Part shown: positions 34,204 to 42,954 of the stretch, one piece after another
Layout of the letters: each line of letters opens with the position of its first letter
Position numbering within the stretch: the stretch's first letter is position 1
Assembly (NCBI GenBank): GCA_023457435.1
Contig: JAEWLS010000002.1
Location: forward strand, 219,683 to 283,682
Direction: 5' to 3'
Length of the DNA stretch: 64,000 nt
Source: Pseudomonadota bacterium
GTDB lineage: Bacteria > Pseudomonadota > Alphaproteobacteria > Rhizobiales > Rhizobiaceae
Program-made: the position numbers and the translations under genes
Notes under the pieces: generated by a model
Told to the model about the DNA's origin: nothing
Databases searched by the model: none
Seen by the model: only the letters and a program-made list of their open reading frames with translations

Positions 34204-35156
34204 TACCCTGCCTCGCGATTGACGACGTTCCGCAGCGCTTCGCCGCGGTCGCAAGCGTCCATCTGCGCCAGCATTGGCGGCACCAGATGCGCGGGATCGG
34301 ACGTTGCGGCCGCATGCGGGGTGACGAGGACGCGCGGGTGGCTCCATAGCGCGCTTTCGGGCGGCAATGGCTCGCGCTCGAACACGTCGAGACTGGCCTC
34401 CTTAAGCGTGCCGTCTTCGAGCGCGCGCAGGATTTCGGTTTCTTTCTGGAGCCGGCCGCGCCCGGCGTTGATGAGCACGGGACCGCCGAGCGGTCCGGCC
34501 CTACGGAGCTGGCGCAGCAACGCATGATCGATCAGGCCTTCGGTTGCCGGCGTGAAAGGCAAGAGCACGACGAGAATGTCGGTGGCCGCCAGAAATGGGC
34601 CCAGGCCATCCGCTCCGTGCCAGCAAGTGACCCCGTCCATAGGCCGCGCCGTGCGTGTCCAGCCATTGACGCGAAAGCCGAGCGTCATCAGCGCGCTCGC
34701 CGCCGCTCGCCCGAGATTGCCGAGGCCCATTATGCCGACGGAGACGTCGCCGGCCGGTGGCTGTGGCGGTTCGTGCCAGACTTTGCGTGGCTGCTGTGCG
34801 CGATAAAGCAGGCCCTGCCGATGGTGATCGAGCACGCGCCAGCACACATACTCGACCATGTACTGCGTCAGGTTCTCCGCGACGACGCGCACGATCGGCA
34901 CATGTGGCAGGCCGGGATCGTTGAACAGATGGTCGACACCCGCGCCGATCGAAAAGATCGCCTTGAGGTTCGGCAGGTCTTTCAGCACGTTCGGCGGCTG
35001 TTTCCAGACAACGGCATAGCGGATCGATGGATCGTCCGCCCTGTCCGGTTCGAGCGTCACCTCGCGACGGGCCGATAACAGGTCGAACCACCGCTGCGGA
35101 TTGAAGCCGGTGACGGATAGCAGGACGCGGCCGTCCCCGGTTGCCTTGCTGGTCAC
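34200..35156 (-). CDS. 2-hydroxyacid dehydrogenase, GhrA-type
   Basis: The protein is 318 aa from a GTG at 35156 that overlaps the yejF stop as GTGA. It resembles GhrA glyoxylate/hydroxypyruvate reductases: IFSIGAGVDHLFNDPGLP, GIMGLGNLGRAAASALMTLG, LLPFTPATEGLIDHALL, NAGRGRLQKE, DVFEREPLP and the catalytic histidine in VTPHAAATSDP. The coupling to yejF is tight although no link in function is obvious. A longer frame runs through yejF in the wrong phase and is not coding. Confidence 0.9.
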   Translation of the reverse strand: MTSKATGDGRVLLSVTGFNPQRWFDLLSARREVTLEPDRADDPSIRYAVVWKQPPNVLKDLPNLKAIFSIGAGVDHLFNDPGLPHVPIVRVVAENLTQYMVEYVCWRVLDHHRQGLLYRAQQPRKVWHEPPQPPAGDVSVGIMGLGNLGRAAASALMTLGFRVNGWTRTARPMDGVTCWHGADGLGPFLAATDILVVLLPFTPATEGLIDHALLRQLRRAGPLGGPVLINAGRGRLQKETEILRALEDGTLKEASLDVFEREPLPPESALWSHPRVLVTPHAAATSDPAHLVPPMLAQMDACDRGEALRNVVNREAGY

Positions 35157-36784
35157 TGTGCTACGACGCCTTCGGGCGCGGTCTTGATGTCGAAGGCGGC
35201 CGCGATCAGCGCCTTGGTGTAGTCCGCAGTCGGATTGCTGAAGATCTGCTCTGCCTCTCCCGCCTCTACGACCTTGCCGTTCCGCATCACGATGACCTTG
35301 TTCGCCAGCGCGCGCACAACCTTCAGGTCGTGGCTGATGAAAAGGTAGGCCAGCCGGTGCTTTGCCTGCAGATCGCGCAACAAGTCGACGACCTGCGCCT
35401 GCACGCTCATGTCGAGCGCCGACGTCGGCTCGTCGAGCATGACGAAACGCGGCTTCAGGACCATGGCGCGTGCGATCGCGATGCGCTGCCTCTGCCCGCC
35501 CGAGAATTCGTGCGGGTAGCGAAAGCGCGTCGACGGATCGAGCTTGACCTCGTTGAGCGCCGCGACGACGCGGGCGTCGCGCTCCTCTTCTGAAAGCCGC
35601 GGCTCGTGGATCGCCAGCCCCTCCGCGATGATCTCGCTGACCGACATGCGCGGGCTGAGGGAGCCGAACGGGTCCTGGAAGACGATCTGGATCTGGTTGC
35701 GAAGCGGGCGCATGCCCCTGAAGGAGAGTCCCGAGATCGACTGGCCGGCGAAGTCGATCTCGCCCTGCGAGGAGATCATCCGCGTCAGCGCCAGGCCCAG
35801 CGTGGTCTTGCCCGAGCCGGATTCGCCGACGACACCGACCGTCTCCCCGGCGTGCACTTCGATGTCGAGCCCGTCGACGGCCTTCACGTGGTCGACCGTG
35901 CGGCGCATCAGCCCGGCCTTGATCGGGAACCACACCTTCACGTCCCTGCCGCGCATGACGGTCTCGGCGGAGGGGTCGGTGACCGGCGGGCGGCCCTTCG
36001 GCTCGGCGGCGAGAAGATGCTTCGTGTATGCGTGCTGCGGGTTGGCGAAGATGTCCTTCGCCGGTCCGGTCTCGACGATCTTGCCCTGCGTCATCACGCA
36101 TACGCGGTCGGCTACGCGCCGCACGATGCCAAGGTCGTGGGTAATGAAGAGCATCGACATGCCCTTGCGCTTCTTCAGGGCGGCCAGCAGCTCGAGGATC
36201 TGCGCCTGCACGGTCACGTCCAGCGCCGTCGTCGGTTCGTCGGCGATCAACATGTCCGGCTCGTTGGCGAGCGCCATGGCGATCATGACGCGCTGGCGCT
36301 GCCCGCCCGAAAGCTGGTGCGGGTAGGCGCCGAGCCGCTTCTCGGGGTCGCGGATGCCCACTTCGGCGAGCAGTTCGAGCGTGCGCTTGCGTGCCTGCCC
36401 ACTGCTCATCCCCTGGTGGACGGAGAGTACCTCGCCGACCTGCCGCTCGATCGAGTGCAGCGGGTTGAGCGAGGTCATCGGCTCCTGGAAGACCATGGTG
36501 ATCTTGTTGCCGCGCACCTTGCGCAGTTCGTCCTCGTCGGCGGCCAGGAGGTCGTGGCCGCCGAACAGGATCGACCCGGTCGGATGGCTCGCGCTCGGAT
36601 AGGGCAGCAGCTTCAGCACCGAGAGCGCCGATACCGACTTCCCCGAGCCGGATTCGCCCACGAGTGCGACGGTCTCGCCCTTGGCGATGTCGAACGAGAT
36701 GCGGTCCACAGCGAGCGACGTCCGGCCGCCTTGCTCGAAGGCCACCGACAGGTCGCGCACGGAGAGCATGGGCTGGTCCGTCAC
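35153..36784 (-). CDS. yejF: Peptide ABC transporter, fused ATP-binding subunit YejF
   Basis: The 543-aa protein carries two ABC ATPase domains in one chain, as in YejF. The first has GESGSGKSVSALSVLKLL, LSGGQRQRVMIAMALANEP and MLIADEPTTALD; the second has GESGSGKTTLGLALTRMI, FSGGQRQRIAIARAMVLKP and MLDEPTSALD. The GTG start at 36784 overlaps the yejE stop as GTGA. It energises the YejABEF importer, which in related bacteria takes up antimicrobial and NCR peptides or microcin C. Confidence 0.94.
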   Translation of the reverse strand: MTDQPMLSVRDLSVAFEQGGRTSLAVDRISFDIAKGETVALVGESGSGKSVSALSVLKLLPYPSASHPTGSILFGGHDLLAADEDELRKVRGNKITMVFQEPMTSLNPLHSIERQVGEVLSVHQGMSSGQARKRTLELLAEVGIRDPEKRLGAYPHQLSGGQRQRVMIAMALANEPDMLIADEPTTALDVTVQAQILELLAALKKRKGMSMLFITHDLGIVRRVADRVCVMTQGKIVETGPAKDIFANPQHAYTKHLLAAEPKGRPPVTDPSAETVMRGRDVKVWFPIKAGLMRRTVDHVKAVDGLDIEVHAGETVGVVGESGSGKTTLGLALTRMISSQGEIDFAGQSISGLSFRGMRPLRNQIQIVFQDPFGSLSPRMSVSEIIAEGLAIHEPRLSEEERDARVVAALNEVKLDPSTRFRYPHEFSGGQRQRIAIARAMVLKPRFVMLDEPTSALDMSVQAQVVDLLRDLQAKHRLAYLFISHDLKVVRALANKVIVMRNGKVVEAGEAEQIFSNPTADYTKALIAAAFDIKTAPEGVVAQ

Positions 36785-37932
36785 CGGAAGGTCTTCCGCG
36801 GATCGAAGGCGTCGCGCGTCGCTTCGCCGATGAAGATGAGCAGGGAAAGCATGACCGACAGCGTGATGAACCCTGTGAAGCCGAGCCACGGCGCATTGAG
36901 GTTGCGCTGGCCCTGCTTGAGCAGTTCGCCCAGCGAGGCCGAGCCGGGCGGCAGCCCGAAGCCGAGGAAATCGAGCGAAGTTAGCGTCGTGATCGACCCG
37001 TTCAGGATGAAGGGGAGGAACGTCAGCGTCGCCACCATGGCATTCGGCAGCAGGTGCCGGAACATGATCGTGCCGTTCGGCACGCCGAGCGCGCGCGCCG
37101 CGTTGACGTATTCGAAGTTACGGGCGCGCAGGAACTCGGCGCGCACCACGCCGACAAATGCGACCCACGAGAACAGCAGCATGATGCCGAGCAGGATGAA
37201 GAAGCCGGGCGGCAGCACCGCCGCGATGATCAGCATCAGGTAGAGCACCGGTATCGACGACCAGATCTCGATGACGCGCTGGAAGATGAGGTCGGTCCAG
37301 CCGCCGAAATAGCCCTGTATGGCGCCGGCCGTGACGCCGATCACCGCGGACGCAGCAGTCAGGATGAGGCCGAACAGCACCGAAACGCGGAACCCGTAGA
37401 TGACGCGCGCAATGACGTCCCGCGCCTGGTCGTCGGTGCCGAGCCAGTTCCAGTTGCCGACGGCGCAGTTCGCGTCGTCGACGCCCGCCGCATAGCGGCC
37501 GCAGCGCGTGTCGGCGTCATAGGACCATGACGGTTTGGCCGGTGCGGCCTCGGGGATCTCGTTGTTGACCGTGCGGTACGAGTATCGGATCGGCGGCCAG
37601 ACCGCCCAGCCATTGGCCTGGATCTCGTCCTGGATGAAAGGGTCGCGGTAGTCCGTCACCGCCAGAAAGCCGCCGAACTTCTCTTCGGGATAGTCGACTA
37701 TCACCGGGAACAGGATCTCGCCCTTGTAGGAAGCGATCAGCGGCTTGTCGTTGGCGATGAACTCCGCGAACAGCGACAGCACGAACAGCACCAGGAAGAT
37801 CCACAGCGACCAGTAGCCGCGGCGGTTCGCCTTGAAGTTGAGCCATCGCCGCTGGTTGAGCGGCGAAAGCCACGGCCGCGCGACCCTCTCGCGCACCTCC
37901 TCGACCGCCGCCTTCGCCTGGATGTCGCTCAA
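36781..37932 (-). CDS. yejE: Peptide ABC transporter permease YejE
   Basis: The 383-aa permease has an N-terminal helix (WSLWIFLVLFVLSLFAEFI), a large periplasmic insertion of about 110 residues, and the DppC-like permease core with the EAA-type loop NAARALGVPNGTIMFRHLLP. The start is a TTG at 37932 overlapping the yejB stop as TTGA; upstream extension of the frame is not coding. The insertion is typical of YejE compared with DppC. Confidence 0.93.
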   Translation of the reverse strand: MSDIQAKAAVEEVRERVARPWLSPLNQRRWLNFKANRRGYWSLWIFLVLFVLSLFAEFIANDKPLIASYKGEILFPVIVDYPEEKFGGFLAVTDYRDPFIQDEIQANGWAVWPPIRYSYRTVNNEIPEAAPAKPSWSYDADTRCGRYAAGVDDANCAVGNWNWLGTDDQARDVIARVIYGFRVSVLFGLILTAASAVIGVTAGAIQGYFGGWTDLIFQRVIEIWSSIPVLYLMLIIAAVLPPGFFILLGIMLLFSWVAFVGVVRAEFLRARNFEYVNAARALGVPNGTIMFRHLLPNAMVATLTFLPFILNGSITTLTSLDFLGFGLPPGSASLGELLKQGQRNLNAPWLGFTGFITLSVMLSLLIFIGEATRDAFDPRKTFR

Positions 37933-39026
37933 ACGTCCCTCCGGTCGAAGTCGATGCGGGGGTCGATCCAGGTGTAGATCAGGTCGGACATCAGGCTGAC
38001 GACCAGGCCGAGCAGCGAGAAGATGTAGAGCGTCGCGAACACGACCGCGTAGTCGCGGTCGAGCACCGAACGGAAGCCGAGCAGCCCGAGCCCGTCGAGC
38101 GAGAAGATGTTTTCGATCAGCAGCGAGCCGGTGAAGAACGCCGAGATGAAGGCGCCGGGAAAGCCGGCGATGATGATCAGCATGGCGTTGCGGAACACAT
38201 GCCCATAGAGCACCTGGCGCTCGTTGAGCCCCTTGGCGCGCGCTGTCACCACATACTGTTTGCGGATCTCCTCGAGGAACGAGTTCTTCGTCAACAGCGT
38301 GGTCGTCGCGAAGGCGGACAGCACCAGCGCCGTCAGCGGCAGCGCGAGATGCCAGAAATAGTCGACGATCTTCTCCGGCCAGGACAGCTGCGCGAAGTTC
38401 TCCGATGTCAGCCCGCGCAGCGGAAACCAGTCGAAGAACGAGCCGCCGGCAAACAGCACCATCAGCATGATCGCGAACAGGAAGCCGGGAATCGCGTAGC
38501 CGACGATGACGATGCCGCTCGTCCAGACGTCGAAGGTCGACCCGTCCTTCACCGCCTTGCGGATCCCCAGCGGTATCGAGATCGCATACGAGATCAGCGT
38601 CAGCCACAGCCCGAGCGAGATCGACACCGGCATTTTCTCGATGATGAGGTCGATGACCGAGATGTCGCGGAAGTAGCTGTCCCCGAAATCGAAGCGGATG
38701 TAGTTCCAGATCATCAGGGCAAAGCGCTCGAGCGGCGGCTTGTCGAAGCCGAACTGCTTCTCCAGCTGGGCGATGAAGGCTGGATCGAGGCCTTGGGCGC
38801 CGCGATATTTCGACGTGTCCCCGCCGGCGTTAAACTCCTGCGCGCCGGCGTCGGCGCCGCCGCCCGAGATGCGGTCCGCCGCATCGCCGCCCTGGCCGGA
38901 AAGCCGCGCGATGACCTGCTCGACCGGCCCGCCCGGCGCGAACTGGATGACGACGAACGAAACGGCCATGATCCCGAGCAGTGTCGGGATCATGAGCAGC
39001 AGACGACGCAGGATGTAGGCGGCCAT
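37929..39026 (-). CDS. yejB: Peptide ABC transporter permease YejB
   Basis: The 365-aa permease begins AAYILRRLLLMIPTLLGIMA, a DppB-type start, and has about six helices with the coupling loop ARAKGLNERQVLYGHVFRNA. A glycine/alanine/aspartate-rich periplasmic insertion (about residues 42-66) follows the first helix. It lies 24 bases after the second binding-protein gene and overlaps yejE by 4 bases. Confidence 0.94.
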   Translation of the reverse strand: MAAYILRRLLLMIPTLLGIMAVSFVVIQFAPGGPVEQVIARLSGQGGDAADRISGGGADAGAQEFNAGGDTSKYRGAQGLDPAFIAQLEKQFGFDKPPLERFALMIWNYIRFDFGDSYFRDISVIDLIIEKMPVSISLGLWLTLISYAISIPLGIRKAVKDGSTFDVWTSGIVIVGYAIPGFLFAIMLMVLFAGGSFFDWFPLRGLTSENFAQLSWPEKIVDYFWHLALPLTALVLSAFATTTLLTKNSFLEEIRKQYVVTARAKGLNERQVLYGHVFRNAMLIIIAGFPGAFISAFFTGSLLIENIFSLDGLGLLGFRSVLDRDYAVVFATLYIFSLLGLVVSLMSDLIYTWIDPRIDFDRRDV

Positions 39027-39050
39027 CAGGCGCTCATCGTCCGCGTGGTA

Positions 39051-40925
39051 TCAAGCCTTGCCAATCGCCTTCGCCTTCTCGACGTCCACCCACCACAGCG
39101 ATTCGACCGGGAACCCGTAGTCCGGCTTCGGATCCTTGAACCCGAACATGTCCCAGTAGGCGGCCTTGTGAGTCGCCGCGAACCAGTTTGGAATCCAGTC
39201 GCGCCGCGCGCGCAAGACCCGATCGAGCGCACGGATCGCAGTCACAAGCTCGGCGCGAGTTTCGGCCCGGCCGGCGGCCTCGATCAGGGCGTCGACCGCC
39301 TTGCTCTTCGTGCCCGGGTAATTGCGCGAAGATCCGATGTCCGCAGCGTCCGAACCGAACGTGTTGTTGAGCTGCGAGCGGGTAGGGGTGCCGGTGAAGG
39401 ACTGCGCCATGCTGATCATGTCGTAGTCGAAGTCCACCTGCCGCGCCTGGTACTGCGCGGGGTCGACCATGCGGATCGTCGCATCGATGCCGACTGCCTT
39501 CATGTTCTCGACGAACGGCGAGAAGACGCGCACGAAGACCTCGTCTTGAACGAGCAGCTCGACCGAAAATGGTTCGCCCTTGTCGTTGACCAGCCTGTTG
39601 CCCTGAGGCTTCCAGCCTAGCTCCGCGAACAGCTCGCGTGCGCGGCGCAGCAGCGCGCGGTCGCGGCCGGAGCCGTCGGATACGGGCATTGTCACGGCCT
39701 CGCCAAAGGCTTCCGCCGGTATGTCGGCGCGCAGCGGCTCGAGCAGTGCCAGCTCTTCGGGCGAAGGCACGCCCTCCGCCTTGAACTCAGATTTCTCGAA
39801 GGTTGAGGCCGCCCTGGCATAGGCGTCGAAGAACAGGTTTCGATTTGTCCATTCGAAGTCGAAGCACAGGTTCAGCGCCTCGCGTACGCGCGGATCCTTG
39901 AAGCGCTCGCGCCGCTGGTTGAGCGTCCAGGCCTGCATCGACGGGCGCAGGTCGCCCGGAAACTCGCGTTTGACCACTTTCTTGTCGCGCATGGCCGGGA
40001 AGTCGTACTCGGTCGCCCATGTGCGTGCCGTGAACTCCTGGCGAAACAGGATGTCGCCCTTCTTGAAAGCCTCGAATCCGGCCTGCCGCTCCCGGTAGAA
40101 CTCGACCCGGATGATCTCGAAATGGTTGAGCCCGCGATTGACCGGAAGGTCGCGCCCCCAGTAGTCCGCCACCTTCTCGTACTCGATGTATTGGCCGGCC
40201 GCGAAACGTCCGACCTTGTACCCGCCATTCCCGAGCGGCGCGTTGATCTGCGAGCCGTCGAACGGATTCGCCTCGAAGAACGCTTTCGACAACACGGGAT
40301 ATCCCGATATCGCGAACACGGTTTGCGCGTTCTGCTTGCCGTTGAAGGTGACGCGCAGGCTGTCGCCCTCGGCAACGGCTTCGACCATCTCGAGCAGCGG
40401 CAGCTGCAATTGCGGGTGGCCCTTCTCCTTCAAGATGTTGAAGGTGAACGCGGCGTCTTCCGCCGTGACGGGAGTGCCGTCGTGAAAGCGTGCCTGCGGC
40501 CGGAGCTTGTAGGTGAAGCTGTTGCGGTCGGCCGAGATGGTGATGCTCTCGGCGAGCAGCCCGTAAAGCGAGTCCGGTTCGTCGAGCGACGAGGTCATCA
40601 GCGTGTCGTTGCAGAGCTCCATTCGCGGCGGTGCGTCGCCGCGCGGCACCCACGTGTTCAGCGTGTTGAACGAGATGGGAGACTGGTTGAAGAGCCAGTT
40701 CGGTACGGTGAAGTTGAACGTCCCGCCCTGCGGAGCCTCGGGCGATGCGTAGTCGAAATGTGTGAAGTCGGGTCCGTATTTGAGGTCGCCGAAGGTCGAG
40801 ATCGCGTAGAGTGGCTTCCCGGTCGCAGGCGCTGCGAACACGCGTCCCGGAAGCAGCGGCAACATGGCTGCCGCGCCGCTGCATGCGAGGAAACCGCGAC
40901 GCGTGAACTGCGCGCGGATCGTCAA
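39051..40925 (-). CDS. yejA: Peptide ABC transporter binding protein YejA (second copy)
   Basis: The 624-aa family-5 binding protein starts at a TTG (40925) that overlaps the stop of the first copy as TTGA, with GGGAGAGCC upstream. The N terminus has a twin-arginine-like signal (TRRGFLACSGAAAMLPLLPG). The mature part has YASPEAPQGGTF, the SBP-bac-5 core and WWVDVEKAKA near the C terminus. It is clearly paralogous to the upstream gene (similar length, same motif order). Two different binding proteins widen the range of peptides handled by one permease. Confidence 0.92.
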   Translation of the reverse strand: MTIRAQFTRRGFLACSGAAAMLPLLPGRVFAAPATGKPLYAISTFGDLKYGPDFTHFDYASPEAPQGGTFNFTVPNWLFNQSPISFNTLNTWVPRGDAPPRMELCNDTLMTSSLDEPDSLYGLLAESITISADRNSFTYKLRPQARFHDGTPVTAEDAAFTFNILKEKGHPQLQLPLLEMVEAVAEGDSLRVTFNGKQNAQTVFAISGYPVLSKAFFEANPFDGSQINAPLGNGGYKVGRFAAGQYIEYEKVADYWGRDLPVNRGLNHFEIIRVEFYRERQAGFEAFKKGDILFRQEFTARTWATEYDFPAMRDKKVVKREFPGDLRPSMQAWTLNQRRERFKDPRVREALNLCFDFEWTNRNLFFDAYARAASTFEKSEFKAEGVPSPEELALLEPLRADIPAEAFGEAVTMPVSDGSGRDRALLRRARELFAELGWKPQGNRLVNDKGEPFSVELLVQDEVFVRVFSPFVENMKAVGIDATIRMVDPAQYQARQVDFDYDMISMAQSFTGTPTRSQLNNTFGSDAADIGSSRNYPGTKSKAVDALIEAAGRAETRAELVTAIRALDRVLRARRDWIPNWFAATHKAAYWDMFGFKDPKPDYGFPVESLWWVDVEKAKAIGKA

Positions 40926-42790
40926 TTGGCTCTCCCGTACTTTGCCTCGATCGCCTTCTCCCGCTCGACGTCGATCCACCAGGAATCGATGTCGGCGCCG
41001 ACATAACTGGGTTGCTTCTCGGGAATACCGAACTTGTTCCAATAGGCGAGCCGCAGCGTTGGCGCGTGCCAGTGCGGTACGATGTGATAGCCCCACATCA
41101 GGATTCGGTCGAGCGCATGCGTTGCCGCCAGCAGGTCCTCGCGGTCGCTGGCGAAGATCACGCGCTCGACCAGTTTGTCGACGACCGGGTCTTTGATGCC
41201 GGAATAATTGCGGGAGTCCGGCTGATCTGCCGATGTCGAGGCGAAGAAGTCACGCTGCTCGTTGCCGGGCGACAGCGACTGCGACATCACCACCACGATG
41301 CTATCGTAGTCGAAATTGCGCACGCGGTTCACATACTGCGACGCGTCGACGATCCGGATGGTGGAGGAGATTCCGAGCCGGCTCAGGCTGTCGATGAACG
41401 GCTTCATGATCCGCTCGTCCGTCGGGTCGTCGCCAAGGAACTCGATGGTGAAGGCCTCGCCGGCGGCATTGACCAGCTTGCCGCCATGGTTCTTCCAGCC
41501 GGCTTCCGCCAGGAGCTGCGACGCGCGCCGGAGATGTTCGCGGGTCGCCTGCGGGGTGTCGTAGACCGGCAGCTTGAATTCCTGCGTGAAGACCTCCTCG
41601 GGGATCTGGCCGCGGAACTCTTCCAGGATCGCCAGCTCCTTGCCTTCCGGGAGTCCGGAATGTGCCAGTTCGCCGCCTTCGAAGTAGGAATCCGTGCGGG
41701 CGTAAGCGTCATAGAACAGCGTGCGGTTCATGGACTCGAAGTCGAATGCCCAGGTCAGCGCCTCGCGCACCCGTCGGTCCTGGAACTTCGCCTTGCGCTC
41801 GTTCAGCACGAAACCCTGCATCGGTGCGCCGGATGTGTCTTCGAACTCGCGGCGTACCACGTCGCCGGCCTGGAACGCGGGAAAATTGTAGCCCGTCGCC
41901 CAGCGCGCTGCGCGGTTCTCGCCGCGATAGTCCTGGAAGCCGCCCTTGGTGAAGGCCTGCCAGGCGGCGTTGTCGTCTTGGAAGTAGACGAAGCGGCGGC
42001 GGTCGAAATTGTTGCGCCCGATATTCACCGCCAGGTTTATTCCCCAATAGTCGGGAACGCGCTCCCACACGATCTCGGCGCCGGGCTTGAAGCTTGCGAT
42101 CTTCCACTGCCCCGAGCCCAGCGGTGGTTCGAGTGTTGGCTGGCTGACGTCGCGCTTGTTTCCCTTGCTGTCTGTGCCCTCCCACCAGTGCTTTGGAAGA
42201 ACCGCCAGGTCACCCATGATGTGCGGCAGCTCGCGGTTGCCCTTCTGGTCGAAGCGGAACTCGACCTCGCGCTCGCTGATCGCGACCGCCTCGGTGACGT
42301 TCGCATAGTAGCGGTTGTACATCTGGCTCAGTTCCTTGAGCTTCTGGAACGACCAGACGACGTCCTCCGCCGTTATCGGCTTGCCGTCCTGGAACTTGGC
42401 CTGCGGATTGATCCGGTAGGTGGCGGACGAATAATCCGCCGGATATTTGAACGCCTCGGCGATCATCGGATAGCTCGTGGACGGCTCCGAAATCGATTGC
42501 TGCATGAGGGTGTCGTAGAGCAGCCCGCCGGTGAAACCCGCCAGCCCTGCCGCCGCGGTGCCGCGCACGATGAACGGATTGAAGCTGTCGAAGGTACCCG
42601 TGGCGACGAGGTTGACCGTGCCTCCCTTCGGCGCATCGGGGTTCACGTGGTCGTAGCGCTCGAACGTCGTCTTCTCGGCATCGGGATCGATGAGCGAACT
42701 GACGCTGCGCCATTCGTCGGCGACCGCCGGGAACATCACCAGCGCAACGGCGCCGGCAAGCACGGAGGTCATGAACGGCCGTTCGAGCAT
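40922..42790 (-). CDS. yejA: Peptide ABC transporter binding protein YejA (first copy)
   Basis: The 622-aa family-5 binding protein has a Sec signal (LAGAVALVMFPAVA) and the family features YDHVNPDAPKGGTVNL, SYPMIAEAFKYPADYSSATY and SWWIDVEREKAIEAKYG at the C terminus. It is the first gene of the leftward yejA1A2BEF-ghrA operon. In Sinorhizobium and Brucella the corresponding transporter imports host or competitor peptides and gives resistance to some of them. Confidence 0.92.
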   Translation of the reverse strand: MLERPFMTSVLAGAVALVMFPAVADEWRSVSSLIDPDAEKTTFERYDHVNPDAPKGGTVNLVATGTFDSFNPFIVRGTAAAGLAGFTGGLLYDTLMQQSISEPSTSYPMIAEAFKYPADYSSATYRINPQAKFQDGKPITAEDVVWSFQKLKELSQMYNRYYANVTEAVAISEREVEFRFDQKGNRELPHIMGDLAVLPKHWWEGTDSKGNKRDVSQPTLEPPLGSGQWKIASFKPGAEIVWERVPDYWGINLAVNIGRNNFDRRRFVYFQDDNAAWQAFTKGGFQDYRGENRAARWATGYNFPAFQAGDVVRREFEDTSGAPMQGFVLNERKAKFQDRRVREALTWAFDFESMNRTLFYDAYARTDSYFEGGELAHSGLPEGKELAILEEFRGQIPEEVFTQEFKLPVYDTPQATREHLRRASQLLAEAGWKNHGGKLVNAAGEAFTIEFLGDDPTDERIMKPFIDSLSRLGISSTIRIVDASQYVNRVRNFDYDSIVVVMSQSLSPGNEQRDFFASTSADQPDSRNYSGIKDPVVDKLVERVIFASDREDLLAATHALDRILMWGYHIVPHWHAPTLRLAYWNKFGIPEKQPSYVGADIDSWWIDVEREKAIEAKYGRAN

Positions 42791-42893
42791 GTCGTACCTC
42801 TCTGAAATGTCCGCGTGACCCCTAAACTAGACCAGCGCTGCGCGATTGAAAGCCGGCCGCCGCCAAAATCCGTCGCGCGCAGCGCCCGCAAAG

Positions 42894-42921
42894 AAAAAGC
42901 CGGGCTGAACCCGGCTTTTTT
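42894..42921. terminator. Bidirectional terminator downstream of the cytochrome c gene
   Basis: An 11-bp stem AAAAAGCCGGG/CCCGGCTTTTT closes a CTGAA loop. Reading leftward it is followed by TCTTTG and ends the cytochrome c transcript; reading rightward it is followed by TTGCG. It isolates the cytochrome gene from the yej operon. Confidence 0.85.
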
Positions 42922-42954
42922 GCGAAGCTGCGATGACTATCGCGTTATCGGAAT

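Noticed and set aside
34200..36896. One reading frame from ghrA through yejF, as a fusion
   Set aside because: YejF is coded in another phase; the upstream part of this frame is its shadow, and the GTG at 35156 starts GhrA.
36781..38607. Extended YejE frame reaching into yejB
   Set aside because: The TTG at 37932 overlapping the yejB stop gives the family start and length; the extension is a shadow of yejB.
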